DNA from: Streptomyces xanthii
Lineage (GTDB): Bacteria; Actinomycetota; Actinomycetes; Streptomycetales; Streptomycetaceae
DNA length: 64,000 nucleotides
Assembly: GCF_014621695.1 (NCBI RefSeq)
Contig: NZ_CP061281.1
Coordinates: forward strand, 5,270,001 to 5,334,000
Direction: 5' to 3'
The notes beneath the pieces are model-generated. The model had not been told where the DNA came from. It saw nothing but the letters and a program-made list of their open reading frames with translations, and ran no database searches. A program made the position numbers and the translations under genes. Shown piece after piece: positions 17,861 to 27,527 of the stretch. Each line of letters starts with the position of its first letter. Position 1 is the first letter of the stretch.

Positions 17861-18952
17861 ATGGCACTTCGATCACTGACCAGGACAGCCCGTACGACCA
17901 GCGGACCCGGGCGCGCGCCCACGTCCGACAGCCGCGCACGACACCGTGACGGGGCGCGGCGCCGGCACGCCCGGCACCGCCGCGTCGCGGCCGAGCGGAC
18001 ACGGGCCCATGCGTTGTTCGCGCCGGGTGCGGCGACCACGGCGACACCGACCGCGCGGCCGGCGCCTGGGCCGGTGCCTGTGCCCGAGCGGGCGCCTGTG
18101 CCTGTGCCCGAGCGGGTGCCTGTGCCTGTGCCTGTGGGGGAGTCTGTTCCGCCTTCGCCAGGGGTGCCCGAAGCCGTTCCTGAACCCGTGCCCGCTCCGG
18201 ATCCGCCGCCCGAGCCACAGCCCGCCGCCGGGCTCTGGCGGACCCGGGCCGCCCTCGCCGTACGGGACCGCCTCCCGCTGTGGATGCAGACGCGCTGCGG
18301 GATCGAGCGCCGCGGCGCCGTGGCCCTCGTCCTGCTCGTCGCCGTCATGGCTCTCTTCGCCGTGCCGCACTTCTGGACCGGCCGCACCCAGCCGGTGCGA
18401 CCCCCGCAGGCGGTGCGTGCGGTGGGTCCCGAGGCGGGATTCGCGGGGGACGAGAAGAACACGGGGGACGGGAGGGAGGCGTTCGGCGCTCCAGCCTCGC
18501 CCGTCCCCTCGGCGGTGGGCGGCGCAGGGATCGTCGTGGACGTCAGCGGCAAGGTGCGCCACCCCGGGCTCCGCCGACTGCCCGCCGGGTCCCGGGTCGC
18601 AGACGCGCTGCGGGCCGCCGGCGGGGTGCGTCCCGGCACGGACACGGCGGGGCTGAACCAGGCGCGGCTGCTCATCGACGGGGAACAGATCCTGGTCGGA
18701 GCACCGGCGACCGGCGCCCCTCCAGGGCCCCCGACCACCGGTACGGGAGGTCTGCCCGCGGCTCCCTTGGGCCTCAACACGGCGACCGTCGAGCAACTCG
18801 AAACGCTGCCGGGCGTCGGCCCCGTCCTGGCCCAGCACATCGTCGACTACCGCACGGAGCACGGCGGTTTCCGCTCCGTGGACGAACTCCGCGAAGTGAA
18901 CGGCATCGGCGACCGCCGCTTCGAGGACCTGCAGAATCTCGTGCGGCCATGA
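17861..18952 (+). CDS. comEA: ComEA-like DNA-binding protein with SLBB and HhH domains
   Basis: ComEA binds double-stranded DNA at the cell surface for uptake in competent bacteria. The 363-residue protein has a basic N-terminus, a repetitive PVPVPER region (about residues 75-115), a membrane helix GAVALVLLVAVMALFAV, an SLBB-like domain (VDVSGKVRHPGLRRLPAGSR), and two helix-hairpin-helix motifs at the C-terminus (LNTATVEQLETLPGVGPVLA and REVNGIGDRRFEDL). ATG 17861 is chosen over a TTG 48 bases upstream. Its stop overlaps the comEC start (ATGA), so the two are coupled. Natural competence is not established in Streptomyces, so the role is uncertain. Confidence 0.88.
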   Translation: MALRSLTRTARTTSGPGRAPTSDSRARHRDGARRRHARHRRVAAERTRAHALFAPGAATTATPTARPAPGPVPVPERAPVPVPERVPVPVPVGESVPPSPGVPEAVPEPVPAPDPPPEPQPAAGLWRTRAALAVRDRLPLWMQTRCGIERRGAVALVLLVAVMALFAVPHFWTGRTQPVRPPQAVRAVGPEAGFAGDEKNTGDGREAFGAPASPVPSAVGGAGIVVDVSGKVRHPGLRRLPAGSRVADALRAAGGVRPGTDTAGLNQARLLIDGEQILVGAPATGAPPGPPTTGTGGLPAAPLGLNTATVEQLETLPGVGPVLAQHIVDYRTEHGGFRSVDELREVNGIGDRRFEDLQNLVRP

Positions 18953-21480
18953 CGACCACGGGGGAGCGGGAGGAGGCGGAGACGCCGAGGGAGCCGCGGC
19001 ACACCGATCTGCGGCTGGTGCCGCCCGCGCTCGCGGCCTGGGCGACCGCGGCGGTGGCCCTCACGACACCGGCCGCGGCCACGGCGCTCACCGCGGGCGC
19101 CTGCCTCGCCGTCGGGATGGCGCTGCTGATCGTGGCCCGGGGCGGCGACACCGGAGCCGGTGCGGGTACCGGCACGGGGCAGCAGACAGCGGCCCGTTGG
19201 CGGAGTCCGTCCGCGGCCGCGCTGCTGCTGTGCGTCGCCGCGTCGGCGATCTCGGCCGGCCTGCACGGAGCCGAATCGCGCAGGGGCCCCGTACCGGGTC
19301 TCGCCGAGCGGCACGCCACCGTACGGGCCGAGGTGGAACTCACCGGTGACGCGCGGCTCACCCGGCCCCGGGTCAGCGGTGACCGCACGACACCCTCCGC
19401 GGTACTGATCGAGGCCGACGTGAGGGAGCTGACCGAGGCGGACGGCGCCCGGACACGCGGCCGCACCCCGGTCCTGATCATCGTCGACGGCTCGCCGACC
19501 GCCCGCGACCGCTGGCTGTCCCTTCTGCCGACCACCCGGCTCCGTGTCGAGGGCAGACTCGCTCCACCTGCCGTCGACGGCGACCGGATCGCGGCCGTGC
19601 TGCGGGTCGGGAAGGACGACCCTCCGCAGACCGTCGGCCCGCCGAGCCGGGCGCAGCGCCTGGCCGGGGCCCTGCGTGCGGGGCTGCGCGAGGCGACGGA
19701 CGGGCTGCCGCAGGACGCGCGGGCGCTGCTGCCCGGACTCGTCGTCGGCGACACGGCCCGCGTCGGCCCGGAGCTCCACGCGGCGTTCCGGGAGACCGAC
19801 CTGCTGCACCTCATGGCCGTCAGCGGCGCCAACTTCACCATCCTCCTGGCCTTGCTGATCGGCCCGCCCGGCACCGCGCAGCGCGCCGAACGGCGCGGGC
19901 TCGCACCCCGGATCGGGCTGCCGCTGCGCAGCACGGCCGCACTCGGCGGGGCACTCACCCTGGGCTTCGTCGTGGTGTGCCGGCCCGAGCCGAGCGTGCT
20001 GCGGGCCGCGTCCTGCGGACTGATCGCCCTGCTCGCCATCGCCACAGGGCGGCGCAGATCCCTGATCCCCGCGCTGGCCACGGCCGTTCTGCTGCTGGTC
20101 CTCTACGACCCGTGGCTGGCCCGGAGTTACGGATTCCTGCTCTCCGTCCTCGCGACCGGCGCCCTCCTCACGGTGGCACCGCGCTGGAGCGTGGCCCTCA
20201 CCGCGCGCGGGGTGCCGCCGCGGATCGCGGAGGCGCTCGGGGCGGCCGCGGCGGCACAGGCCGTGTGCGCACCTGTGGTGGCGGTGCTCGCGGCGCGGGT
20301 GAGCCTGGTGGCGGTGCCGTGCAATCTGCTCGCGGAGTTCGCCGTCGCACCCGCCACCGTGCTCGGGTTCGCGGCGCTGGCGACGGCACCGTGGGCGATG
20401 CCCTTCGCGAAGGTCCTGGCCTGGTGCGCGGGGTGGCCCGCCGGCTGGATCGCGGACATCGCGCGGACCGGCGCCGCACTGCCGGGCAGCGGCATCGACT
20501 GGCCGGACGGCTGGCGCGGCGGCGCCCTGCTCGCCCTCGCCACGGCGGTACTGATCGGGCTGGGCCGAAGAGCGTTCAGGTCGCCCTGGATGCTGGGGGG
20601 TTGCGCGGTGCTGCTGGTGCTGTTCGTCGTCCAGCCACCGCCGGTGACCCGGGTGCTCACGGGCTGGCCCCCGCCGGGATGGCGGCTCGTCATGTGCGAC
20701 GTGGGACAGGGCGACGCCCTGGTGCTCGCCGCCGGGCCGGCCACCGGGGTCGTGATCGACGCGGGCCCCGACCCCCTGCCGGTGGACCGGTGCCTGCGCT
20801 CCCTCGGCATCACCCGGATCCCTCTGGTGCTGCTCACCCACTTCCACGCCGATCATGTGGCGGGTCTGGCGGGGGTGTTGCGCGGGCGGGAGGTGGGGGC
20901 GGTCGAGACGACGGGGTTCGGGGAGCCGGAGGACCAGGCGGCGTTCGTGCGGAGGGTCGCGGCGCGGTACGGGGTGCCGGTGGGCCGGGCGGCGGCGGGG
21001 GAGCGGCGGCGCGCGGGTCCCCTCGACTGGCAGGTGCTGTGGCCGCCGGGCGGTACGGCGGCGGTGCCGGCTCCCGTGCCGGACGGGCCGAACGACGCGA
21101 GCGTGACGCTGCTCGTGCGGACGGCGGGGCTGAGACTGCTGCTGCTCGGCGATCTCGAACCGGCGGCCCAGCGGGCGCTGCTGCGGGCCACCGGCGGGGC
21201 CGCGTTGTCCCGGGTGGACGTGCTGAAGGTCGCGCATCACGGCTCGGCGTACCAGGACCCGGGGCTGCTGCGGACGGTGGCGCCCCGGCTCGCGCTGATC
21301 TCCGTAGGGGCGGACAACACGTACGGACATCCGGCGCCGCGCACCCTCGCGGCGCTGCGGGGACAGGGGGCGACGGTCCTGCGGACGGACCGGGACGGGG
21401 CGGTCGCGGTGGTCGGGGGAGACGGGGGAGACGGGGGTGCAGGGAGGGCAGGGGTGAGGCTCGGGGTGGCGCGTCGCTGA
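18949..21480 (+). CDS. comEC: ComEC/Rec2 family DNA-uptake channel protein
   Basis: The 843-residue membrane protein has N-terminal helices and a soluble DUF4131-like segment. The Competence domain has several helices and begins near ETDLLHLMAVSGANFTILLALL. A C-terminal metallo-beta-lactamase-like domain has CDVGQGDALVLAAG, LTHFHADHVAGLAG and the KVAHHGS segment. This matches the full-length Rec2/ComEC architecture, in which the channel imports single strands and the hydrolase domain may degrade the other strand. All parts appear intact. It overlaps comEA by four bases and ends before a convergent 71-residue membrane protein gene. Confidence 0.93.
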   Translation: MTTTGEREEAETPREPRHTDLRLVPPALAAWATAAVALTTPAAATALTAGACLAVGMALLIVARGGDTGAGAGTGTGQQTAARWRSPSAAALLLCVAASAISAGLHGAESRRGPVPGLAERHATVRAEVELTGDARLTRPRVSGDRTTPSAVLIEADVRELTEADGARTRGRTPVLIIVDGSPTARDRWLSLLPTTRLRVEGRLAPPAVDGDRIAAVLRVGKDDPPQTVGPPSRAQRLAGALRAGLREATDGLPQDARALLPGLVVGDTARVGPELHAAFRETDLLHLMAVSGANFTILLALLIGPPGTAQRAERRGLAPRIGLPLRSTAALGGALTLGFVVVCRPEPSVLRAASCGLIALLAIATGRRRSLIPALATAVLLLVLYDPWLARSYGFLLSVLATGALLTVAPRWSVALTARGVPPRIAEALGAAAAAQAVCAPVVAVLAARVSLVAVPCNLLAEFAVAPATVLGFAALATAPWAMPFAKVLAWCAGWPAGWIADIARTGAALPGSGIDWPDGWRGGALLALATAVLIGLGRRAFRSPWMLGGCAVLLVLFVVQPPPVTRVLTGWPPPGWRLVMCDVGQGDALVLAAGPATGVVIDAGPDPLPVDRCLRSLGITRIPLVLLTHFHADHVAGLAGVLRGREVGAVETTGFGEPEDQAAFVRRVAARYGVPVGRAAAGERRRAGPLDWQVLWPPGGTAAVPAPVPDGPNDASVTLLVRTAGLRLLLLGDLEPAAQRALLRATGGAALSRVDVLKVAHHGSAYQDPGLLRTVAPRLALISVGADNTYGHPAPRTLAALRGQGATVLRTDRDGAVAVVGGDGGDGGAGRAGVRLGVARR

Positions 21481-21521
21481 TCGCTGATCGCCGGTGGTCC
21501 GGGTTCTTGGGCTCCCAGGGC

Positions 21522-21737
21522 TCATCGCTCATCAGGTCGATGCTGAGGCTTCACGGTCTCCCGGGCCCTGAGAATCTCGCGCCGCACGCGGAGGCCGATG
21601 TAACCCCAGGCAGGGAGCGACACGAGGAAGCCCATCAGCCGATCCTCGGCGGTCGCCGAACCCGGCACGGCCCCGAGAGCCATCGCCCCGTAGAACCCCG
21701 CCCACACGATCGCGAAGCCGAGCAGCCTGCGCCCCAT
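21522..21737 (-). CDS. Small membrane protein (71 aa)
   Basis: The 71-residue product has two hydrophobic segments (residues about 4-24 and 35-49) and a basic, charged C-terminus (RVRREILRARETVKPQHR). The ATG at 21737 follows GGAAGG at a good distance. It converges on comEC, ending 41 bases after that gene. No family is recognised; the two-helix hairpin layout is typical of small actinobacterial membrane proteins. Confidence 0.7.
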   Translation of the reverse strand: MGRRLLGFAIVWAGFYGAMALGAVPGSATAEDRLMGFLVSLPAWGYIGLRVRREILRARETVKPQHRPDER

Positions 21738-22132
21738 GTGCCTTCCCCCCCCGGGTCGAGTCGATGCCTGAGGTCGGTTGTACCGCAACGTGGCGTGTAT
21801 CGGACCCCGAACAGGTGGGGGGAGGGGGCCGGGGCGAGGGGCCGAGGTGGAGGTGTTGCCATCCGTGGTTGATCCGGAGCCCGCTGTGAGGGGGCTCCGG
21901 AGCGGGGCGCTCGAAGTTTCGCTGAATGTGCACAAGCAGTTGCTACCGGTGAGTAAAAATGCCGCTGAGCTGGCGAAACGCTAACCGGAGTAGGTAATTC
22001 GGGCTCTCGGTCGCCTTCTCTGCGATTCCCGCGTTGTGGGCTCGTGTTGCCTCGAAAGCCGCAACGATGGTCGAATGCTTCTTCGTTCATCTAGCAACTA
22101 CTGTTGTCAAGACGCACTGGGGTAGGTAGTTC
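21738..22132 (+). other. Divergent intergenic region upstream of the YceI gene
   Basis: About 395 bases hold no convincing gene. The part from about 21910 to 22130 is noticeably less GC-rich than its surroundings and probably holds the YceI promoter. The phrase GTAGGTA(A/G)TTC occurs twice, near 21993 and immediately before the YceI ATG. Short inverted repeats (GTTGC...GCAAC near 22045; CAAC-tact-GTTG near 22094) are visible. A TTG-started frame of 68 codons exists but lacks support. Confidence 0.5.
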
Positions 22133-23014
22133 ATGTTCGGCCGCTGGCTGGGAAACCGTACGAACCGGGCGCAACGGCCCAATCCCCTGGCGGACATGGT
22201 GGTGCCACCCAGCGCGGGGATGTTGAGCTGCCGGGTCCTCGATCCCGTCAACGAGCCGATCCGCACCGCCGAACTCGTCGTCAACGACGCCATGGGGCGG
22301 CAGGTGGTCACGGGCGGCACGGACCCGTTCGGTTCGTTCATGGCCACGGTGCCCGCCGGTGATTACAAGCTCGCGGTGACCGCCGACGGCTACACGCCGT
22401 TCCACGGCAACGCCAGCGTCGGCGAGAGCGGGCACGCGTCTGTCGGCGACGTCATGCTCCAGGTCGCGCAGCCGCCGCAGCTGCCCGACGCGGGCGACTG
22501 GGAGATCGAGCCGATGCACTCCTCGATCGCGTTCACCGCGCGGCACATCGGACTCGCCCGGATCCACGGCCGGTTCAACACCTTCGCGGGCGTGCTGCGC
22601 GTCGCCGAGCGCGTCGAGCAGTCCGCGATGCACGTCGTCATCGACGCCGCGTCCATCGACACGAACGTGCAGATGCGTGACGACCACCTCAGATCGGCCG
22701 ACTTCCTGGACGTCGGACGGTTCCCGACGCTCGAGTTCTACAGCGACAAGTTCACGCACAAGGGCGGCAGTCGCTGGGCGATCACCGGCGCGCTCTCGCT
22801 GCACGGCGTGACCCGCACCGTCACGCTCGACGCCGAGTACCTGGGCCTGGGCAACGGCATGGAGGGCGAGACCCGCGCCGCCTGCCGCGCCACCGCCGAA
22901 CTGCACCGCGACGACTTCACCATCAGCTGGCAGACCATGCTCGCGCGCGGCATCGCCGCCGTCGGGACCAGCGTGAAGATCGAGCTGGACATCCAGGTCG
23001 TGCCCAAGGGCTGA
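22133..23014 (+). CDS. YceI-like protein with N-terminal carboxypeptidase-regulatory-like domain
   Basis: The 293-residue protein has two parts. Residues about 30-110 look like a carboxypeptidase-regulatory/transthyretin-like beta domain (CRVLDPVNEPIRTAELVVND). Residues about 120-290 form a YceI lipocalin-like domain (WEIEPMHSSIAFTARHIGLA, then DDHLRSADFLDVGRFPTLEF), a family that binds long isoprenoid lipids. No signal peptide is visible, so it may be cytoplasmic. A perfect 20-bp tandem duplication (22997-23016 and 23017-23036) spans the stop codon, so the second unit would encode the same last residues and stop. Confidence 0.85.
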   Translation: MFGRWLGNRTNRAQRPNPLADMVVPPSAGMLSCRVLDPVNEPIRTAELVVNDAMGRQVVTGGTDPFGSFMATVPAGDYKLAVTADGYTPFHGNASVGESGHASVGDVMLQVAQPPQLPDAGDWEIEPMHSSIAFTARHIGLARIHGRFNTFAGVLRVAERVEQSAMHVVIDAASIDTNVQMRDDHLRSADFLDVGRFPTLEFYSDKFTHKGGSRWAITGALSLHGVTRTVTLDAEYLGLGNGMEGETRAACRATAELHRDDFTISWQTMLARGIAAVGTSVKIELDIQVVPKG

Positions 23015-23036
23015 CCGTCGTGCCCAAGGGCTGACC
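22997..23036 (+). repeat. Perfect 20-bp tandem duplication across the YceI stop codon
   Basis: The unit GTCGTGCCCAAGGGCTGACC occurs twice head to tail. The first copy holds the last YceI codons and stop; the second lies just outside. It is probably a recent slippage event. Confidence 0.9.
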
Positions 23037-23085
23037 CGGGCCGCCCGGTGCGGGCCGTGTCGCGCGCGTGTCCGAAGATGGTGCC

Positions 23086-23331
23086 GTGAGCGATGTGAGA
23101 CACGTACTGGTGCTGCCGGACCGCGACGCCGCGGAGGAGGCCGCCGAGGCGCTCGGGGAGCGCTTCGGCATCACCGAGGAGCCGCAGCTCGTACGGGACG
23201 CGCTGGCCGGGGAGGACGACGCGGAGGACGCGCAGTGGCTCCTCGTCGTCGAGGACCCGGACGAGGTGCTGGACGCGGCGGCGCTGGACGCGTTCGCCGG
23301 GGAGTGGGACGGCTGGCGCGAGGAGCCGTAG
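23086..23331 (+). CDS. Small acidic hypothetical protein (81 aa)
   Basis: This 81-residue, strongly acidic protein begins SDVRHVLVLPDRDAAEEAAEAL and ends WDGWREEP. It has an alternating beta-alpha look, like a small regulatory or ferredoxin-like fold, but no motif I can name. A GTG start at 23086 is preferred; another GTG at 23068 would add six residues. It lies between the YceI gene and holA. The next 230 bases contain several GGTTTCC repeats and no gene. Confidence 0.62.
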   Translation: MSDVRHVLVLPDRDAAEEAAEALGERFGITEEPQLVRDALAGEDDAEDAQWLLVVEDPDEVLDAAALDAFAGEWDGWREEP

Positions 23332-23562
23332 GCCGTCCGTCGGTTTCCTGCTGCCGGGTTTCCTCGACCCGGGCTCTTCAGCGGGGGCACTTCCGCCGGT
23401 TTCCTTCGGCCGATCCCGGTCGGCCGGGGCTCTGCTGTCGGTCCCGTCCGGCTGGTTTCCTTGTGCCGGTTCTGTGCCGGGTCTCTGATGGGGTTTCCCT
23501 CCGCGGCGGCAGGTCGCGCGGTCGGGCCGGGCTGTCAGTGGCCCGTGGGATGCTTGACCGCG

Positions 23563-24546
23563 ATGGCCAGGAAGACTGCAAACGACGATCCGCTCGCTCC
23601 GCTCACCGTCGCGGTGGGCCAGGAGGACCTGCTGCTCGACCGCGCGGTGCAGCAGGTGGTCGCCGCCGCGCGCGCGGCCGATGCCGACACCGACGTGCGC
23701 GACCTCACCCCCGACCAGCTGCAGCCCGGCACGCTGGCCGAGCTGACGAGCCCGTCGCTGTTCGCCGAGCGCAAGGTCGTCGTCGTACGCAATGCGCAGG
23801 ACCTGTCGGCGGACACGGTCAAGGACGTGAAGGCGTACATCGGTTCGCCCGCCGAGGAGATCACGCTCGTCCTGCTGCACGCGGGCGGCGCCAAGGGCAA
23901 GGGGCTGCTCGACGCGGCGCGCAAGGCGGGGGCCCGGGAGGTCGCCTGCCCGAAGATGACGAAGCCGGCGGACCGGCTGGCGTTCGTGCGCGCGGAGTTC
24001 CGGGCGCTCGGGCGGTCCGCGACACCGGAAGCCTGCCAGGCGCTCGTCGACGCGATCGGCAGCGACCTGCGCGAGCTGGCCTCCGCCGTCACGCAGTTGG
24101 GGGCCGACGTCGAGGGCACCATCGACGAGGCCGTCGTCGGGCGGTACTACACGGGGCGGGCCGAGGCGTCCAGCTTCACCGTGGCCGACCGAGCCGTGGA
24201 AGGGCGGGCGGCCGAGGCCCTGGAGGCGTTGCGGTGGTCGCTCGCGACCGGGGTCGCGCCCGTGATGATCACCAGCGCGCTGGCCCAGGGGGTGCGGGCG
24301 ATCGGGAAGCTGTCGTCCGCGCGGGGTGGGCGGCCCGCGGATCTGGCGCGGGAGCTGGGGATGCCGCCCTGGAAGATCGATCGGGTGCGGCAGCAGATGC
24401 GGGGGTGGACTCCGGACGGGGTCGCTGCCGCGTTGCGGGCTGTGGCGGAGGCCGATGCGGGGGTCAAGGGGGGCGGGGACGATCCCGGGTACGCCTTGGA
24501 GAAGGCCGTCGTGGCTGTTGCTCGGGCCGCTCGGGCTCGGGGGTAG
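23563..24546 (+). CDS. holA: DNA polymerase III subunit delta
   Basis: The delta subunit opens the sliding clamp as part of the clamp-loader complex. The 327-residue protein has the HolA layout: an N-terminal AAA-like fold without Walker A (TVAVGQEDLLLDRAVQQVV), SLFAERKVVVVRNAQDLS, and a C-terminal helical collar region with FTVADRAVEGRAAEALEALRW. It starts at ATG 23563. It converges with rpsT across a strong bidirectional hairpin, a gene pairing that is common in actinobacteria. Confidence 0.93.
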   Translation: MARKTANDDPLAPLTVAVGQEDLLLDRAVQQVVAAARAADADTDVRDLTPDQLQPGTLAELTSPSLFAERKVVVVRNAQDLSADTVKDVKAYIGSPAEEITLVLLHAGGAKGKGLLDAARKAGAREVACPKMTKPADRLAFVRAEFRALGRSATPEACQALVDAIGSDLRELASAVTQLGADVEGTIDEAVVGRYYTGRAEASSFTVADRAVEGRAAEALEALRWSLATGVAPVMITSALAQGVRAIGKLSSARGGRPADLARELGMPPWKIDRVRQQMRGWTPDGVAAALRAVAEADAGVKGGGDDPGYALEKAVVAVARAARARG

Positions 24547-24739
24547 GGTCCGGCCGGCGCCGCGTGCTTCGTTCGGCCGTTCTGTCGCCGCGTAGCCTGC
24601 GGGTTCGTCGTGGCCGGGGTCGGGGAGGTCGCCCCCGCCGCCCCTTCCCGTCCCGTCCCTGGGGGCTGCGCCCCCAGACCCCCCTGTCGGCCTTCGGCCT
24701 CGTCCTCAAACGCCGGACGGGCTTGAAGGGGGGAAATGC

Positions 24740-24776
24740 CGAGTGCCCCCGTTCCTGTCGGAGACGGGGGCACTCG
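24740..24776. terminator. Bidirectional terminator between holA and rpsT
   Basis: A perfect 13-bp stem (CGAGTGCCCCCGT with ACGGGGGCACTCG) encloses an 11-base loop. It sits between two converging genes and has no strong T-run on either side. Confidence 0.75.
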
Positions 24777-24793
24777 GGGCAAGCTCTGAGGTT

Positions 24794-24835
24794 GAGCCCA
24801 CACCCGCGTGGCGAACGCAGGCCGCGTGTGGGCTC
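24794..24835 (-). terminator. Hairpin downstream of rpsT
   Basis: GAGCCCACAC pairs perfectly with GTGTGGGCTC, with a further CCGCG/CGCG match inside. It lies about 70 bases beyond the rpsT stop on the minus strand and is probably its terminator. Confidence 0.65.
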
Positions 24836-24903
24836 GGGGGCCGGTCGGGGGCGGATGAGAGAGGGCCCGCCCGGGTCCTTCCGGCGTCAGATCAGTCGAA
24901 GGT

Positions 24904-25170
24904 TCAGCCCTTGAGGGACGCGACCTGGGAAGCCAGGGCCGACTTCTTGTTGGCAGCCTGGTTCTTGTGGATGACGCCCTTCGAGACGGCCTTGTCGAGC
25001 TTGCGCGAAGCCTCGCGCGCGGCGACGGTGGCCTTCTCGACGTCACCCGCGGCAGCAGCCTCACGGGCCTTGCGGATCGCGGTCTTCAGGGAGGACTTGA
25101 CGGCCTTGTTGCGCAGCCGAGCCTTCTCGTTGGTCTTGATCCGCTTGATCTGGGACTTGATGTTCGCCAC
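24904..25170 (-). CDS. rpsT: 30S ribosomal protein S20
   Basis: S20 binds 16S rRNA early in 30S assembly. The 88-residue protein begins [27 protein letters not shown] and is Lys/Ala-rich throughout, with the conserved [16 protein letters not shown] near the C-terminus. The start is GTG with AAAGG eight bases upstream. It is divergent from lepA, with about 235 bases between the two starts for both promoters. Confidence 0.97.
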   Translation of the reverse strand: MANIKSQIKRIKTNEKARLRNKAVKSSLKTAIRKAREAAAAGDVEKATVAAREASRKLDKAVSKGVIHKNQAANKKSALASQVASLKG

Positions 25171-25405
25171 GAAATGAGCCTTTGCAGGTTCAGGCACGGG
25201 GCCGGTGAAGGTCCCGTACCGGTGATTTTCACTGAGTGTGTGCCTCGCGCTGAGAGGGCATGAGACACAGCTGCCCACGGTACCAGTCGTCCTCCGAGCG
25301 GCCCAAACCGGGCGCAGTCCCGCCGCCATGGGACCATGGAAGCTACGTGACGATCCCAACCGAGGCCGACCTGAGGACAAGGCGCCTCAAGAGACAGGAC
25401 CCTGC

Positions 25406-27268
25406 GTGCCCGCGACCCCTAACAATGTGCCCGAGCCGAGCCGTACCGACCCGGCTCTGATCCGCAATTTCTGCATCATCGCGCACATCGACCACGGCAA
25501 GTCCACGCTCGCCGACCGGATGCTCCAGCTGACCGGAGTGGTCGAGCAGCGGCAGATGCGTGCTCAGTACCTCGACCGGATGGACATCGAGCGCGAGCGC
25601 GGCATCACGATCAAGTCCCAGGCGGTGCGTTTGCCGTGGGCTCCCACCCACGACAAGACCGACACGCACATCCTCAACATGATCGACACCCCGGGCCACG
25701 TGGACTTCACGTACGAGGTCTCGCGCTCGCTCGCCGCGTGCGAGGGGACGATCCTGCTGGTCGACGCCGCCCAGGGCATCGAGGCCCAGACCCTCGCCAA
25801 CCTGTACCTGGCGATGGAGAACGACCTCAAGATCATCCCGGTGCTCAACAAGATCGACCTGCCGGCCGCGCAGCCCGAGAAGTTCTCCGAGGAGCTCGCC
25901 AACCTCATCGGTTGCGACCCCGAGGAGGTCCTCAAGGTCTCCGCGAAGACCGGCATGGGCGTCGAGGCGCTGCTCGACCGTGTCGTGGAGCAGATCCCGG
26001 CCCCGGTCGGCGTCAAGGACGCCCCCGCCCGCGCGATGATCTTCGACTCGGTCTACGACTCCTACCGCGGCGTCGTCACGTACGTACGAGTCGTCGACGG
26101 TCAGCTCAACAAGCGTGAGCGCATCCGGATGATGTCGACCGGCGCGACGCACGAGCTCCTCGAGATCGGGACGAACTCGCCGGAGATGCTCGCGGCCGAC
26201 GGTCTCGGCGTCGGTGAGGTGGGCTACCTCATCACCGGCGTGAAGGACGTCCGCCAGTCCAAGGTCGGTGACACGATCACCTCCCTGCACAACGGGGCGA
26301 CCGAGGCGCTGGGCGGCTACAAGGACCCGAAGCCGATGGTCTTCTCGGGTCTGTATCCGCTGGACGGCTCGGACTACCCCGAGCTGCGTGACGCCCTCGA
26401 CAAGCTGCAGCTCAACGACGCGGCGCTCGTCTACGAGCCGGAGACCTCGGCCGCGCTCGGCTTCGGTTTCCGCGTCGGCTTCCTCGGCCTGCTGCACCTC
26501 GACGTGATCCGTGAGCGGCTGGAGCGCGAGTTCGGCCTCGACCTCATCGCCACGGCGCCGAACGTGGTGTACCGCGTCGACATGGAGGACGGCAGCGAGC
26601 ACGTCGTCACCAACCCGAGCGAGTTCCCCGAGGGGAAGATCGACAAGGTCTACGAGCCGGTCGTGCGGGCCACCATCCTCGCGCCGTCCGAGTTCATCGG
26701 CTCGATCATGGAGCTGTGCCAGACCCGGCGCGGCGTGCTCCTCGGCATGGACTACCTGTCGGAGGACCGGGTCGAGATCCGGTACACGCTGCCCCTCGCC
26801 GAGATCGTCTTCGACTTCTTCGACCAGCTGAAGTCCAAGACGCGCGGCTACGCGTCCCTCGACTACGAGCCCACGGGCGAGCAGACGGCCAACCTGGTGA
26901 AGGTCGACATCCTGCTCCACGGCGACAAGGTCGACGCCTTCTCCGCGATCACGCACCGGGACGCGGCCTACGCGTACGGCGTGCGGCTCGTCGCCAAGCT
27001 GCGCGAGCTCATCCCCCGCCAGGCCTTCGAGGTGCCCATCCAGGCCGCCATCGGCTCCCGGGTCATCGCCCGCGAGACGATCCGCGCCATCCGCAAGGAC
27101 GTCCTCGCCAAGTGCTACGGCGGTGACATCTCCCGTAAGCGGAAGCTGCTGGAGAAGCAGAAGGAAGGCAAGAAGCGGATGAAGATGGTCGGCTCCGTGG
27201 AGGTCCCGCAGGAGGCCTTCATCGCGGTGCTGTCCAGCGACGAGAGCGGCGGCAAGGCCAAGAAGTAG
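25406..27268 (+). CDS. lepA: Translation elongation factor 4 (LepA)
   Basis: LepA is a ribosome-dependent GTPase that acts on stalled or mis-translocated ribosomes. The 620-residue protein has G1 AHIDHGKST near residue 27, the DTPGH motif, NKIDL and the SAKTG motif. The C-terminal LepA-specific region ends [24 protein letters not shown] start at 25406 with CAGGA upstream gives the usual length. A strong terminator with TTTT follows at 27289-27333. It shares a divergent promoter region with rpsT. Confidence 0.97.
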   Translation: MPATPNNVPEPSRTDPALIRNFCIIAHIDHGKSTLADRMLQLTGVVEQRQMRAQYLDRMDIERERGITIKSQAVRLPWAPTHDKTDTHILNMIDTPGHVDFTYEVSRSLAACEGTILLVDAAQGIEAQTLANLYLAMENDLKIIPVLNKIDLPAAQPEKFSEELANLIGCDPEEVLKVSAKTGMGVEALLDRVVEQIPAPVGVKDAPARAMIFDSVYDSYRGVVTYVRVVDGQLNKRERIRMMSTGATHELLEIGTNSPEMLAADGLGVGEVGYLITGVKDVRQSKVGDTITSLHNGATEALGGYKDPKPMVFSGLYPLDGSDYPELRDALDKLQLNDAALVYEPETSAALGFGFRVGFLGLLHLDVIRERLEREFGLDLIATAPNVVYRVDMEDGSEHVVTNPSEFPEGKIDKVYEPVVRATILAPSEFIGSIMELCQTRRGVLLGMDYLSEDRVEIRYTLPLAEIVFDFFDQLKSKTRGYASLDYEPTGEQTANLVKVDILLHGDKVDAFSAITHRDAAYAYGVRLVAKLRELIPRQAFEVPIQAAIGSRVIARETIRAIRKDVLAKCYGGDISRKRKLLEKQKEGKKRMKMVGSVEVPQEAFIAVLSSDESGGKAKK

Positions 27269-27288
27269 CCCCCGTCGTCCGTGTTCTC

Positions 27289-27333
27289 GCGGCGGGCCCG
27301 GTGCGCGGTGTGCGTGCCGGGCCCGCCGCTTTT
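27289..27333 (+). terminator. Rho-independent terminator of lepA
   Basis: A perfect 13-bp stem (GCGGCGGGCCCGG with CCGGGCCCGCCGC) and a 15-base loop are followed by TTTT. It begins 20 bases after the lepA stop codon. Confidence 0.88.
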
Positions 27334-27527
27334 GCGTGCGCGCGCCGGAAAGCGCGTGTGAAAGCCGTGTGCGATCCGGGACGGACGGGGCGCCGACCGG
27401 GTGCAACCCGCGGAAGTTCAAGGCCGGAGCCTCTTACGCGCCGGGCGAGTGCGCCTTACCCTGATCACTGCTCGATGGTTACTCGCCAGTTAAACAAGCC
27501 GCGCTGTCGCGGGCCCCGGAGGACGTC

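Larger units (their letters stand above)
24547..24903 (+). other. Convergent holA/rpsT spacer with repeats and two hairpins
   Basis: This 357-base gap holds no gene. It contains the hairpin-forming stretch GGGGGCTGCGCCCCC near 24660-24675, followed by TCCTCAAACGCCGGACGGGC, which I remember as a frequent intergenic sequence in Streptomyces genomes. Then come two strong stem-loops, listed separately, that can serve both converging genes. Confidence 0.7.

Noticed and set aside
21778..21984. TTG-started 68-codon frame upstream of the YceI gene
   Set aside because: It starts at TTG without a ribosome-binding site, has a composition unlike a protein, and lies in a region better explained as promoter DNA.
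23342..23520. Several GGTTTCC heptamers in the spacer before holA
   Set aside because: The repeats are short, irregularly spaced and show no pairing or consistent unit, so they do not support a CRISPR or a regulated element.
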